Of a DNA stretch of 64,000 nt, positions 11,401 to 61,667 are shown one piece after another (the stretch's first letter is position 1; every line of letters starts with the position of its first letter). Under the pieces are notes generated by a model. The model worked only from the letters and a program-made list of their open reading frames with translations. It made no database searches and was not told the DNA's origin. Source of the DNA: Theodoxus fluviatilis (lineage: Eukaryota; Mollusca; Gastropoda; Cycloneritida; Neritidae); NCBI GenBank assembly GCA_034096865.1, contig JAWQFJ010015097.1, positions 1 to 64,000 of the forward strand, given 5' to 3'. The translations under genes were made by a program, and so were the position numbers.

Positions 11401-14400
11401 CATGGAGAGAATGGGAGCCTTTGAAAAGCCTGACTACATCCCTCCCAGAGGAAGTGAGTCTGCCTTTCTTACTTGCTTATGCCAGGGTGAATTCATATTC
11501 TTCCCCAATTGACTGTGTTCTCCTTCTTTTTCATTGTGTGTTTTTAGTTAGTTGCAAATGATTGGAAGTCTATGCTGCTGACATAAAAAAAATGGAAAGG
11601 ATATTATGAAGTGAAAAATATTTATCATTCCACTAAAGCTGTGGGGTACTCTGGCAGAGATATGAGAATGCGGTTTACATCGGAACTGTAGAAAGTTTCT
11701 CCATGGAAAGCTGTGAAGAGAAAACCCCTCAGTTTTAGAATGGCTTTAAGTTCTACACTTACTGAAGGCAGAATTTCAACTAGAGTTATCAATGAATAGT
11801 ATTCTATAACTATATTAAGAGTAAAAAATGGTGGTTAAGGTAACATGGCCAAAAAAGTAGGGTCTTTTGAACATAGGCCAGATTGAACAAAAACCAAACT
11901 TTTTAAAAACTGAAAATGCTTTTAAAACTTAAATAGTAAATACTCTGAGTGCTCATAGGGCAGGAAAAATGGGACAGCACGCAGTTCATTGTTTATCATC
12001 AATTTTTTCTGTTTTCTGTTGGTTTTTTTTTGCATGACCGACAAAAAGTATAGGGCTGGCAGAAAAAAAGGGTTGGTCTACTTTCCCTAACCACGACTTT
12101 GTGTGTGTGTGCCTAATGTTGCTTCTGCAGTACATTCCTATGGAATGAGAATGCATATCTCAGTTAATGAGAGAGGCATCACACAGCAACAGCTGTAAGG
12201 CTGATCCTATTGGGAGCTGGTTATAGTGTTAATATTTTCAAGGATGGTTGTTGCACAAATGATTACACTTTGGAGAGAATAACAGGTTAGCCTCACCTTA
12301 TCTCATGAAATCTTGGATTTTCACTCTCTAATAAATCTTCAGGGAGAGATGTTAACTTCCCTAGGCTACTATTTAAAACTCACGGACACATTTCATTCAA
12401 AGAAACGTGAGTCAGCAGACATTCCTTTTCTATTCCTTCTCAACGTTTTCTGAGCAGACCAAGTACGTGTACATGTATGTTGAAAGTCTCCATCGTCTTG
12501 TTCGCACGACATGTAACCCTGACTGACACTTGCCTGCCTCACTCTGCAGTCACTCGATCTGCCAAGGAGAAGGAGCGTCTGGCCAACATCATGGCCTATG
12601 GCCAGGAAGCACCCCCCATTCCAAAGAAGAACCTTGTTGACAAGGCCCAGGCCAAGGAGAAGAAACAAATTGACCGATTTCAAGAATGTAAGTCTATAAA
12701 TTTATATTGAAGGATTTCTGGGCTTCCAACAATTTGGTAAAATTGTATCTGTTTATGATTTATTCATTTAATCCAATAACTTTTTTCTGTTAGTTGTTTT
12801 GAACAAAACTGGTTCACTTATGATTAAAGCATATTATTTCAGGGCCGAGCTATGAAGGTAGTATTAAAATGTTTTGTATTGTCGTCCTGTGGTTTAAGGG
12901 AAAGAATGAGGAGTACAGTTGCATGCACCTCACAGAATAGAGCAGAATATTGATCCTTCACATACTACATGCACTGCACAGAATAGTGCAGAATATTGAT
13001 CCTTCACATACTACATGCACTGCACAGAATAGTGCAGAACATTGATCCTTCACATACTACATGCACCTCACAGAATAGTGCAGAACATTGATCCTTCACA
13101 TACTACATACACTGCACAGAATAGTGCAGAATATTGATTCTTCACATACTACATGCACTGCACAGAATAGTGCAGAACATTGATCCTTCACATACTACAT
13201 GCACCTCACAGAATAGTGCAGAACATTGATCCTTCACATACTACATACACTGCACAGAATAGTGCAGAATATTGATCCTTCACATACTACATGCACCTCA
13301 CAGAATAGTGCAGAACATTGATCCTTCACATACTACATGCACTGCACAGAATAGAGCAGAATATTGATCCTTCACATACTACATACACTGCACAGAATAG
13401 TGCAGAACATTGATCCTTCACATACTACATACACTGCACAGTTTATTGTCATGGATTCCACGACCTCAGGCGTACACTTTGATGGTACTGACTTTATTCA
13501 GTCAAACTCCAAATGTAAATATGTCTGGTGTAGTTTATATTCATTCACTTGTTTGCCATTGCTGTATTACATTCACATCATCTGCTTTGTGTGTCATCTG
13601 CACAGTGCAACTGGAGATTGAGGACAGGAGAAATTTCCTTCGGGAAATGGAAGCTTTGGGTGTTGGTGACAAATATAGACTCATGATTGAGACTGAAATC
13701 TCACAGGTAAGCTGCATTTCCTGCTGTTATCAATCTGGTGTGGATGATTAATTCCACTGTGATTCCTACTTTCTATTCACCTTGCATACATGTAACTAAG
13801 CTTCTGGATGTCCCTTCAACTTATCTTGGGGAGCCAGGAGATGGGGAAAAAGGGCGACTGGCCAATGCAAAAGAAGCATCAAGGATACTACATACACAGG
13901 AAACTCTGCCTTTCTCCATTGCTGACATGCTGTTGTGGTGATGCAGATGAGATTGTATAGCACGTTCTCCAGGAGCAGAAATCCTTGCATGCTGAGGGAC
14001 AAGATATGGCCTCAACTGGTCGTCATGCATGAAAAGCTGTACAGTCCTGTAGGCCATCTTCAGTTGAACGACAGTTTCATCTTGAGAACTGGACTAAAAG
14101 TGTAAAGGTGTATGAGAAGAAGAGGAAGCAAGATGGATGCTTACTGTCCTTAGGGCTGCTTAATTTTTGACTCACATGCGAAGCAAAAGTGAGTCTATGT
14201 CCGTTTCGTCCGTCTGGGCGTCCGGGCGTCCGTTTAAAACTTTAGGGTTTTGGATTTTTCTCGGAGACTATTAAGTCTATCAACACCCAATTTGGCATGA
14301 TGGTGTATGATAACAAGGTGTAAAAAAACATACACAGCGACTTGACCTTGCTTCAAGGTCAAGGTCGCAGGGGCCATAAATGTTGTCTAAAAAACAGCCA

Positions 14401-15510
14401 TTTTTCACATTTTCTCAATTTTCTCTGAAGTATTTGAGATTGGATACCTCACCTATATATGGTATATAGGGCAAAGTAAGCCATATCTTTGATACCGGTT
14501 TGGTTGACCTTGCTTCAAGGTCAAGGTCACAGGAACTCTTCAAAGTTGGATTGTATACATATTTTGAAGTGACTTTGACCCTGAACTATGGATGATGTTT
14601 CAAACTTAATAATTATGTGGGGAACATGTTATACTTTCATCATGAGACACATTTGGTCACATATCATCAAGGTCAAGGTCACTTTGACCCTTATGAAATG
14701 TGACCAAAATGGGGTAGTGAACCACTAAAAGTGACCATATCTCATGGTAGAAAGTGCCAATAAGCACCATTGTGCTTCCTATACATGTCTTGAATTAACA
14801 GCTTTGTGTTGCATGACCTTGGATGACCTTGACCTCGGGTCAAGGTCACATGTATTTTGGTAGGAAAAATGTGTAAAGCATTTCTTAGTGTATGATGTCC
14901 TTGCTAGGTGTAGTTGTTTGACCTTGACCTTGAGGGTCACCTGGAGGTCAATGTCATGCAAAGGTCAAGGTCAAGCATGTGAGTCGTATGGGCTTTTGCC
15001 CTTCTTGTTCTCAATATGAATGAAACCTAGCAAGTAGTGAACCCCAGCTTCAAAAATCTCAGTAATCAACTGTTCAGTTGTTTGATGGAAGAACTTCATG
15101 AATATCTAGTGTTCTATCATTTTCTATTTAAACAGGTCATTAGGATTATACTCATAATGATCTATTTGTGACTGGTGGTTTAATATCCATCAAACACAAT
15201 GTAAAACATTAAAATTACAGTCTTATATCCTTTACAAAAGTTTATGGAGGGACTATCAACTTGGCTTGGCCCTCTTGTACAAATATGGTTTTTGTCTCCA
15301 CAGAAAATCCGAGAAATGGAGGTTCTGGACAAGAAGCGGAATCAACAGCTGCAGGCCATGATAGCCCAGAAGCAGAGGGAGGAGGAGAAGCAACGGCAGC
15401 TAGAGGAGTCTGCCAGGACTGCTGCTGCTGCCCTGGTCTCAGCTGCAGCAGACCATGCTGACAACAACACTGACTCAGGAGTTTTCAAAATTCCCCAAGC
15501 CTATGTATGA
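5359..15510 (+). CDS. C22orf23: UPF0193 (EVG1) family protein, C22orf23 orthologue, seven exons
   Basis: Exons: 5359-5437, 6385-6447, 8818-8914, 11368-11453, 12550-12687, 13606-13706, 15304-15510. All junctions are GT-AG and all phases agree, giving 256 codons plus stop; the human protein, as I recall, has about 217. Diagnostic blocks are MMRESKLTNFQQRNLDKQIK (exon 2), GKALPLRCPPTSS (exon 3), ANIMAYGQEAPPIPKK (exon 5) and FLREMEALGVGDKYRLMI with ETEISQ-KIREME across exons 6-7. These match the vertebrate pattern of SKLTN-QQR, ALPL-C-PTSS and MEALG-G-YR-EIS. The last 60 residues are a charged helix followed by an Ala-rich tail. The molecular function of the family is not established. The start ATG has A at -3 and G at +4. 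Introns carry mobile elements, but the reading frame is undamaged, so the gene is probably functional. Confidence 0.93.
6385..6447 (+). CDS. C22orf23: C22orf23 exon 2
   Basis: TTTTTCAG acceptor, AAAG/GTTTGT donor, 63 bp. Encodes EMMRESKLTNFQQRNLDKQI, the best conserved block of the family. Confidence 0.92.
6610..8220 (+). mobile_element. Tc1/mariner-type transposon, decayed
   Basis: Terminal inverted repeats of about 21 bp (left starts CACTGGTCCACAAAAGTTA, right ends CTTTTGCGGACCAGTG) differ at two or three positions. A TA follows the right end at 8221-8222; the left flank is AA where TA is expected, so one target-site copy is mutated. The length of about 1.6 kb fits Tc1. It sits in intron 2 of C22orf23, in the gene's orientation. 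Confidence 0.9.
6974..7994 (+). pseudogene. Tc1-like transposase, inactivated
   Basis: The frame starts MPPRQRLSTLDRGRALGW at 6974, shifts frame near 7010-7030, runs through the helix-turn-helix (REVARQLGVSHSVIQRLHER) and the RPRSGRPRA hook, then meets TGA at 7353-7355 (probably CGA to TGA). It continues in the same frame to 7994. The second catalytic Asp (DDNATPH) and the Glu (PDLAPIE) are 34 residues apart, as in DD34E Tc1 enzymes. The first catalytic Asp is lost: FTYES stands where Tc1 proteins have FTDES. Three independent lesions make it dead. Confidence 0.92.
8548..8670. repeat. CAGT tetranucleotide microsatellite
   Basis: About 30 units of CAGT with CAAT and TCAT variants, in intron 2 of C22orf23 between the Tc1 element and exon 3. 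Confidence 0.9.
8818..8914 (+). CDS. C22orf23: C22orf23 exon 3
   Basis: TACTTTCAG acceptor, CCAG/GTATTC donor. Encodes DGKALPLRCPPTSS followed by a Lys/Pro-rich stretch. The preceding intron (6448-8817) contains the Tc1 remnant. Confidence 0.92.
9440..10311 (+). mobile_element. AGGTCA-rich repeat element, copy 1
   Basis: The element opens with GACTCACATGC followed by a GTGAGTC hairpin partner, a run of GTCC/GGGC units, and a body in which TGACCT/AGGTCA occurs about 20 times, often as TCAAGGTCAAGGTCA. It closes with GCATGTGAGTC and the hairpin GGGCTTTGCCC. The outer 11 bp are inverted repeats of each other. There is no long ORF, so it is non-autonomous. Five copies lie in this window. Superfamily unknown. 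Confidence 0.8.
10409..11288 (+). mobile_element. AGGTCA-rich repeat element, copy 2
   Basis: Close match over its length to copy 1, which begins 969 bp upstream, with a different number of GTCC/GGGC units at 10453-10508. The same ATTTTT precedes the first base in both copies. Confidence 0.8.
11368..11453 (+). CDS. C22orf23: C22orf23 exon 4
   Basis: GCTGCAG acceptor, GGAA/GTGAGT donor, 86 bp in phase. Encodes VYTGGVRTRDTMERMGAFEK and then PDYIPPRG. It lies only about 80 bp past the second AGGTCA-rich repeat. Confidence 0.88.
11831..12094. mobile_element. Small MITE with GTGGTTA termini, copy A
   Basis: About 264 bp, starting GTGGTTAAGGTAACATGGCC and ending TTTCCCTAACCAC, so the ends are inverted repeats. 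Related sequences are at 46024-46330 and, as one end only, near 62480-62500. All three share AAAATGCTTT-like and GTGCTCATAGG segments or the terminal motif. Intron 4 of C22orf23. Confidence 0.65.
12550..12687 (+). CDS. C22orf23: C22orf23 exon 5
   Basis: CTCTGCAG acceptor, GAAT/GTAAGT donor, 138 bp. Encodes RSAKEKERLANIMAYGQEAP then PIPKKN and a Lys-rich helix ending DRFQE. Confidence 0.92.
12922..13440. repeat. 46-bp minisatellite, about 11 copies
   Basis: Head-to-tail 46-bp units built on CACAGAATAGTGCAGAA and TTGATCCTTCACATACTAC. Units alternate between CTGCACAG and CCTCACAG variants in a pattern suggesting higher-order duplication. Lies in intron 5 of C22orf23. Confidence 0.92.
13606..13706 (+). 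CDS. C22orf23: C22orf23 exon 6
   Basis: TGCACAG acceptor, TCACAG/GTAAGC donor. Encodes LQLEIEDRRNFLREMEALG then VGDKYRLMIETEISQ, matching the vertebrate block around FL-MEALG-G-YR and EISQ. Confidence 0.93.
14169..15008 (+). mobile_element. AGGTCA-rich repeat element, copy 3
   Basis: More diverged copy in intron 6 of C22orf23, with the same ends and a short GTCC/GGGC run. Several AGGTCA sites carry substitutions (AGGTCG, AGGTCAATGTCA). Confidence 0.8.
15304..15510 (+). CDS. C22orf23: C22orf23 exon 7 and stop
   Basis: TCTCCACAG acceptor and TGA at 15508-15510. Encodes KIREMEVLDKKRNQQLQAMI, a Glu/Gln/Arg coiled-coil-like helix, an Ala-rich segment and the end VFKIPQAYV. A first possible AATAAA in the 3' region is at 16415-16420. 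Confidence 0.9.
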   Translation, partial: KIREMEVLDKKRNQQLQAMIAQKQREEEKQRQLEESARTAAAALVSAAADHADNNTDSGVFKIPQAYV

Positions 15511-18500
15511 TTGGGTTTCCCCTTTTCTCTTTCTTCCGTCCACCTTGTCTCCAGACAGCAGCCACTGGCTGACCTACATGACTGACCTCCAGTGGACATC
15601 ATAGGAAGAATGTGTAAATCAGAATCACTTCTTGCTACCAAAAATTGCCTTAAAAAAGAAGAAATACTGGTTGTCTTGATAAAAAAAGGAAAAAGATCTT
15701 TAAAAAATATTTGCAAGTTAACCACTTTGGTGTAAGGTGCTTGATTTTGTAGTGCAACTTTGCATGCATGATTGTGCATAGATTGTACATCTTGGTCATC
15801 AGGCTAATTGTCACTCAATTCCATCTTAAGTCCTCTGGTTTATGTGCAGTGTCTTCATCTCTTCTTATGTTTTCATTCATGTCGACAGTGGTTTGACTGG
15901 TATTTAACACATCTTTTCAGTGCCATTCTCTTCTTGGCCATTTCCTCTTGTGATAATATTTACTCCCTTTTTTAATTGATCTTTTTTGTTCTTTTTTGTT
16001 TACTGCCTATGTTAAGACTGATTGGATCATGCCCTTTTGGAATTAACTCACTCTCTTTCTGTATTATGTTACTTTTTTTCAGTGAGACCAATTGTTTTCC
16101 CCAGTCTGGTAGCACTGTCACCTTGAAACTGCAAACTCTCTGAGCTGTCCTTTCCAAATGTAGATTTATTTCTTGTGTCTGGTACCTTTAACTGGTCAAG
16201 AGCAAACATCAATCTACTAACAATTGTACAGAGTTATGATCTGAGATGATCCATTTAGATCTGAGATTTCATCATCTGCCATGCTGTATCCTGATTGGCA
16301 GTGGAGAGGTGATTATAAAACATAATTATTATGAAACATGTGCATTTATGTTTTTTCGGTCGTGGATCATAAGGCTATAAAGTACCAGATGTTTACATGC
16401 AGCAGAACAAATGAAATAAATGACCAATGTGTGTTGTTGGATCTGTGACAGAATCAGCAATGAAAGGTTAGGAGGTGCGAGAGGTGATGAATGGACACAG
16501 GCAGTTCTGAATAGCCTTATTTGATAAAAATGTGCCCTGTCCATTGTGATATACATGTATACCCTTTGTCTAGGCAACAGTGAAAGTGCAGCGGTCAGTT
16601 GCAAAATTTGTGGCAGAAGATTTTTCTGTCGTGTCGATTGCATTTCATGCCAAGAAAAAGGATGTGGAAAGAATGGTGTGTAATTCAGTGACTACTGCAG
16701 TATTTTTGTTGTACATATACATGTATTTATACAAGTCTTGAGTGTTATTTTCACTTGTGAAACACTGAACCACTACCAGGATTTTGTATTGAATCGTTTT
16801 CTTCTTCAGACACAATTTTTAACAGCATATCGAAGAACAGATCCCCTCTGCAGTGGTGTTCCTCTGATTTCCATTGAAATCAATCATTCATTTATTTGTA
16901 GATGTTGTATTCCTCACTGGTAGAGAAAATGTCTGCTGTCTCAACCCAGTGAACCTGCTTGTTGATTTTTTGGTCAAAGATTGAACCCGTTTTGCTCTCG
17001 CTTGACTGCCAGCTCTGTGAGCTGCAGCAGTCTCAGGGCATGCATGACCTGATGTGCCACGAAAAGCCATGATTAGTCATGTGAGGCGTTGTGCTTGTCT
17101 GCAGGGCATGCAGCAGGTCATTGTATTTATGATGTGACATATGTATCTAGGGTATGGAAAGCAGGTCCATTTTCTCTATTATGTGATGTGTCATGCTTGA
17201 AAGCCAACAACAGGTCCCAAATGTTTGTCATGTGATTACAGTATACTTGTGTCAAGAGCACACAGCAGGCTCAAGGAAAACCATCCTGTGCTGTTGTCTG
17301 GAAAAAAAAGTCCAAACGCACAACATTCATTTGACATATTTGTATTAATTTATGCAAAGGAATGCCTTCTTTTATGAGAGACTTCTTTTCCCTTTGCCAT
17401 AAGTCATTTTATAGCATTGTTGTCTATAGGCATCCTGGAACCCAATAATTTATCATCTGTTTGTAGATAGAATGCACTTATGTCTCCATCAAGACTTTAA
17501 AAACGGCATAGAGGGATGACACTCTTTTAAGACTGAAATTTATGGCCTGGTTTGATTTGTTGAGCACTGTTATGTAAAGACACGTGACAACAGGAAATAA
17601 AATGACATTACATAATCTATGTTTTGAATGGAATTTGACTTCTTCATGGAATGTTTAAGTAAAAACAGCAACATTTACTGATTACTCTGAGCAAGTAATT
17701 CATTCAAGGTTGAATAGCAATTAACCACCCATTGTCAGGATTAAGCTAAATACACATGAAGCAGTTTGGTAAAGAGACAACAGCTTTTATCTTTGTCCTG
17801 CAGTTGTGAAAAGTCATTGGTACATAAAGCACACCAGCATGCCAGTTGATTTCTCCTGTAATGTCCAGTAGAATGATAATGTTTGTAGTTAGACTTCACC
17901 ATTGTAAGAATCATTCAGATGACACGCATGTCTCAAGGATAAATAAGAGCTTTGTGTTCAACACTTTGTGTTCAAATGCAAGTGATTTCATTGGTGGGCC
18001 TACAATGATGTTTTGAACTAGGTGCAGGTAAAATTATACTGAAGTTCATTTGACAAGTGGAAAGGTTTTTGTGGCGGCTACCACATCCACATGAAAGAAG
18101 TTCGTGTGCTGGGATTAATTCACAGTGATCAGTAGGAATGCAAGGCACCAAGATCTGGTCATGTCCACAGATCACTGTCAGTCATGTCCACAGATCACTG
18201 TCAGTCATGTCCACAGATCACTGTCAGTCACGTCCGCAGATCTGTCAGTTATGTTTGCAGATCTGTCAGTCATGTCCACAGATCACTGTCATGTTTGACC
18301 ATAGATCCTGGTCATGGCCCCGTTACTTGGCTGCAGTCTCTGCTGTGGCTGTGTGGTCCAATCCTTCTGTGGTAGTGTCCCAGCAGTTGCATTTGAAAGT
18401 GCTGGTGTCATCCCAGTGCATCCTGTCCTTCCATCCTTTCTCCTCCTCCAGCCTCCTGATTTTCATCTCTTCCTTCCTCAGTCTGCTTCAAGGTGCTGGT

Positions 18501-21500
18501 ACCAAGCACCCCTGGGTTGAGCTTGCAAACGTCCTACTATCACAGCTGTGGACAACTGATTGATCTGCCAGCTGACAGTTCACTATATACGTGTAGGAGG
18601 TCCTATGGGTTTCTACCATTGATCATTTGATGAACATACCCCAGCTATGAAAGTCCACGCTGAGAATCATGTGCATGCTTGGAAGTTCTGCTCCTGAAAG
18701 GATCTCCCAGTTGGCAACCAAGGCTGACCAGTGTATCCCAAGGATGCGCCACAAACATTGCATTTAGAAACAGTGGAGTGAAACACACTGCAAGTCTATC
18801 CATGTCACTCTACATTCATGACATGCTCAATGCAACTGTGAGTGACCAATGCAGGAACTCGGGTATAGTAGTGTATGTCGAGCAGTGGTTTGCCTACAGC
18901 TCCCTACTTGGCCGAAGGCAACAGGAGATAGCTTGAATTCACAACACAATAAAAATGTATTTTCCCATTTTATTTATCAGTAGCAATATCATTGCTACAA
19001 TCCTGGAATTCGATGCATTTTTCAATGATTGATTTGGTTGCATGGTATTACAAACCTGCTGTATAATGGCATGAATATCATATAGCACCAATGGAAAGGT
19101 AAATGGAAGAAGAAGAAGAAGAAAAAAGCATTTATGTCATTATGTACAGGCATGCCACATCCAGATAGCAAGTACTATTTGATCTAGGCTCCATTTTTGC
19201 AAATGCAGTACTCGGCAGGTCAATAAATAACATATTTATTGCTTTGCACATTATCAGACATGAGACACATTCTCTTTTTCTCAATTTTTTAAGTTAAAAG
19301 CAACATTATATTTTTCTCAATTTTTGGTTTAAAGCAAACAATCATAAAGCTTAATTTTCTCTTTACCTAGAAGATTCTCACCTCAAAAATGACTTCACAT
19401 CAGCAACATTATGCGTTAACTAGATTGGAAGACATGGTTTCATCAAGATAAAATTGGGGACAAAAAACAAACTTAATATTCAAAACCAGCGACAACTTAT
19501 TCTGAAAATGCAATTTATCACAACCAGGATTTAGTGAAAAGAAAATAACAAAAGTAAATGCCCAATATGTGAACAGAAAATGGACTGTAGGCTGTGGAAT
19601 AATTATGGTAAGCAGGAATATGTTGGTCCCTATGAAAACATACTGGTCCTACCACGGTGGTTTTGTTCCAACACAAGCAGGTATGTAATGGGTTTAGCAT
19701 CATAATGTAACAGCTCCGGTAAATATTTTCCAAACAATTCAAGAACTTGTCTTGGAACAAACAAGAATCTGTTAGAAGACTAAAGGGCAAAATATCAAAT
19801 TATGTCATTTCTGTCAGCCTGAATAAATAGCAAGCAAACAGCCTTATTTTGACGGGAGATGTTACAATGCAGAACTCTATCACTCACATAGACATGAAGG
19901 CCTGAAAAGCATTGCAACAGTCCCACTGAACAGCCAACCACGACGTTTCTCGAGACAGGTGTCAGAAAACAAATCATTGACTGAGGAGATTCTAGCAGCT
20001 GGTAGACTAGCTCATGTCTACATCAGTGTGTCATCCATGTAGAACAGGTGATCTTTTGTGGCAAGAGCAGGCCGTCAGGTTACCAAGATAAACCCACCAA
20101 GTGCAGAGGGTAGCAATCTATGCAAAAACATTTATGTTTTTCATTTCGTCAAGAACAGGAACTATCTAACTGAAAGATGATTCCATTCACATCACACTTT
20201 AGTCAGGTTACACACTTTATTATTCAATGATTTGACCGTCTCAATTAACATTCCCACTCCCCCAAATCCATTACAACTCAAATTATTTCAAGTCTCAATC
20301 AACAGTAATGGTCCAACAATTCTGAAGAACTGAACACAACCATGTGTACTTGAACATAACAAAATATAAATATCATACTGTGGTATGTAAACTCTTGTAA
20401 AAGCAAAGGAATGTATTCACACAACAAATTTGTCTTTCAATAATGTAAAGCATCGACTCCTTGTTTGTGCATGTTGAAGTTTTTCCTGCATTTCTAACTT
20501 TTCATGAACAAATTGCATTTGCAACCATTCAACAAGCCTACATAAATGTTCAAGTGGAACAGTTGAACACGATTGGTCAGAACATTGTTGTATAACAATG
20601 GAATGTGAAATGCACTTGCCTGGTGTTTGCAATCTACATTTGAAAAAATGAGTTGAAACAACAACTAGTGCTCAGAGACAAAAACCCGATGCCTTCATTT
20701 GGTATGCTCTGAATGTCTGAATTAAAAATCCATTAAAAGTTACTTCAGCACCATTCTAGGGGTCACAATGGTGCTTTCTAAAGAGAAAGCCTCTAAGCTT
20801 AGAGTGGATCCATAATGTACATGCCTGAAACAATGCATCTTCCCTTGAACTTATGCAAGATATGCCACATGAAAGAAGCAACAGCAACAGATTATGACAA
20901 ATCCCTGTCCTCTTCCAAAAGATACAGAGCCGTCAAGCAACCCACCTGACTCTACACATCCCAGTGAACAAAAGGGCCACATAGTTGAGATTATGGCAAA
21001 AAGAGCACTACTAAACATGAGATTAACCTATGCATGACACTCAACAATTGCATTGCAGATTATTTATGCCTTGTTCCACAGATGCACAAGAGCTTGTTTA
21101 CAACTGCAACAAATATGGCAGCCATGACAGTCCCAGGTGGAAAGTGTGAATACAGCCTTTTGTAGCACATCTTAAAGACGCCAACTTCTTCACAGGAACA
21201 AACCGCCCCGGTAATTAGCAGGGGAAGGATGGTTCAGTGGAAGGCAAGAATACGACGACAGATTGATAGCTTTCTGCAGAGGGGACTGGCAGTCATCCAA
21301 GATGGATGGTGGATACCTACTTTCCACATGGCATCCTCCCCAATGCTGGAATGTGATGCATTACTATTTCAAAGTCGAAGAGGTCACTGAAGATGTGAAA
21401 GGCATAACAAGCAGCACCAGAGTATTAGGAATCAGGAACTTTGGTCATGAACACTGGCAGAAATTCCCACAGAGTCTTTCCCTTCTCCAAGCGCTTAAAA

Positions 21501-22256
21501 CAAGAAAACAATTCCCAGCTCTGACCAAACTCAGCACAGAATATACAGTATGCGCTACAAATACATTATAAGTGAGGTTCCCCCCTCCCTTCAATAGTCA
21601 TTCAGCTACAACAAGCATCACAGGAAACAAACACATTTATGAATTATGTCTTTATGTTTTATCACAGTGTAACAGTTGGTAATTATCATTAGCTGACATG
21701 TATGTCTCTACTTAAATTGATGCCAACACTAGATTTGACTGCATGAAAACCATAATGCCACCAACAAAAAGGAGTAAGTATAAAGAAATATGTTCGGGTC
21801 TCTTCAAAGAGATCACTTCTGCTATTCTTTCCATACATATGCATTACAAAGCATCACTAATTAAAAAGCTGTATATCACAATGGCACACTCGCAAGCCAA
21901 TTTGCTGGCTGTCAGACTCAAAACTTTAGACAACTTTGACTGAGCTGCACAGGTTCTACAAACCTTTCACCAGCTCTTTCACATGGAGCAGACAAGACTT
22001 GCTCAGCATAGGTGTCTACAGTTACATTTGTCTACAGCCAGCAGAGCACAGGCTTCACTTTGCCTCCCATGGTTAAAACTAAGACTGTATACACTTGTAC
22101 AAGGTTGGGGGACATTGGTGACTGACATTTCAATATCCACTGAAGCAACATGCAAAGATTATGTATGCCACCAGATGCATGCCCCCATCTACATCACAAG
22201 GTTAAAACTGTGGTAGCAGAAGAAATAAGAACACACTTGGATGTCCACAAGTTGCA
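15511..22256. other. Space between the convergent genes
   Basis: No coding exon is recognisable. The part near 15511 is the C22orf23 3' UTR (AATAAA at 16415-16420 is the first candidate signal). The part below 22257 is the MICALL 3' UTR; minus-strand AATAAA candidates occur at 20216-20221 and near 19230 and 18970. A GAAGAA run lies near 19105. Open frames here are short and show no conserved features. Confidence 0.6.
18158..18300. repeat. Short roughly 23-bp tandem repeat
   Basis: Five to six degenerate copies of CATGTCCACAGATCACTGTC with spacer CAGT, some reduced to CAGATCTGTCAGT. Intergenic. Confidence 0.75.
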
Positions 22257-59970
<37,714 letters not shown>

Positions 59971-60647
59971 CTGAAAATGAAAGAGCAATAAATGTCAGCA
60001 ATATCAATGCCTCAACTTTCTAAGACGCAGTGTATACATGAACAGCCTCTGTCACTGTGAAGGAACGGAGCAAACCCTTGAAGAAGAAATCAGGAACAAC
60101 CTTTAATTCATCAAGCAACCTGTTGTAGCATTCTGCAAGACATGACTTGCTCTTCTGAACATAAAAGTTCAAATGTTCCCACTGCTTTTGGTTTGAAAGG
60201 CCTATATATTCATGTGACACCACCCGCTTTAAATGTCTGATAAGGGAAGCTGTTCTTGTTTACTGTAAAACTCTGGACATTCAGGAACTGTCTTCACCTT
60301 ATTATTTCCATGACATGTTTTCCTGTATAGTTTTGCCAAACTTCCACCATCACTGAACTCCAAAAATTCATATCTTCTTAATTCAGTCTTCCAAATTAAA
60401 ACTTTCAGCCAGTCCTTGATTAGGCTACCAAGAAAAACCCTTTAAAACTTATCTTTTGTATTTCCCCTTCTTTCAGGCAATACGATGTGCAAAAATTCAC
60501 AGAAAAAAGCTAATGACAACTGTGCGAGTGACCTTTATTCAAAGCATTTCTTTGCAGGGCCTGCAAAACTAATTATCCATCCCCCACCCCCTCTCATTCA
60601 CTAACATGAACATGCATATCAATACACATACACAAACATGGGACAGA

Positions 60648-60701
60648 CAGATGGCCAGTCGGACAGTCGGACGGACGGACGGACGGACAGACGGACAGAC
60701 G

Positions 60702-60744
<43 letters not shown>

Positions 60745-60812
60745 TGAGAATGTTATATTTTTGTTAGGGCACCAGCCTATCACAAATTTTTTCCGCAATA
60801 AAATTTGTTGGT

Positions 60813-60875
<63 letters not shown>
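60648..60875. repeat. GGAC/AGAC tetranucleotide and AG microsatellites
   Basis: GGAC units shift to AGAC units (60652-60742); a separate AG run lies at 60817-60873. Confidence 0.92.
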
Positions 60876-60876
<1 letters not shown>

Positions 60877-61387
60877 AGCTGATAAGGAGATGGATTGCTA
60901 CAAGAGGTTGGTTGGCCTGATGTGGATCATTTGCTTGGAGCAGGACTGGGCAGGTGGGCAGGCAAGCAGGCAGGCCTGTGGCCAGAGATGGACGCACCTC
61001 ACACAAGATGGAGGGTCTGAACCAATCCATCTTCAAGGCCACACCCACTCAGCTACCTTACCAGAAGCCTATGACATCACTATCAAGCCTCTCTGACGTG
61101 AAGCCTTCAAACTCTGATGAAGGATGAGGCCATGGAAAAGTTGTGAAAGCTCTACCATCGTTGGATGACCTCACACTCATAATGATCACACCAGTTCACC
61201 CTTGGTCAGCTCACGATTTGCTCACAGGTGAAATTTGTCAAAACAGAATGATAGATCTGACTTCAAATAAACAGCAAAACAGCACGGATGGGTTTGCTTC
61301 CAAGTGGGCATTGATTCTGAATTATGGCATAAACTGTCCCTTTACACCTTTCCAGCTCTATGATCTCCTGTGAAACCAATGTGTATT

Positions 61388-61495
61388 CACACACACACAC
61401 ACACACACATGCATGCATGAACACACACACACACACATGCATGCATGAACACACACACACACTCACACACACACACATGCATGAACACACACACC
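61388..61495. repeat. CA microsatellite with ATGCATGAA blocks
   Basis: CACACA runs separated three times by ATGCATGCATGAA or ATGCATGAA. Confidence 0.9.
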
Positions 61496-61667
61496 TGTGC
61501 CAGATACAATGCAGACAGTTGATATTATTTTCACTTTTAAATGGCATGGGCAACCAAGTCTAGTGGTTCATGAATAGCATAGTTTCTTTCCTGTCTCATT
61601 CCTCATCTTGGACAAGAAAGGCTGCACATGCATTGTTGATGATGCAGGGACTGGAAGGCCAGGAGCT

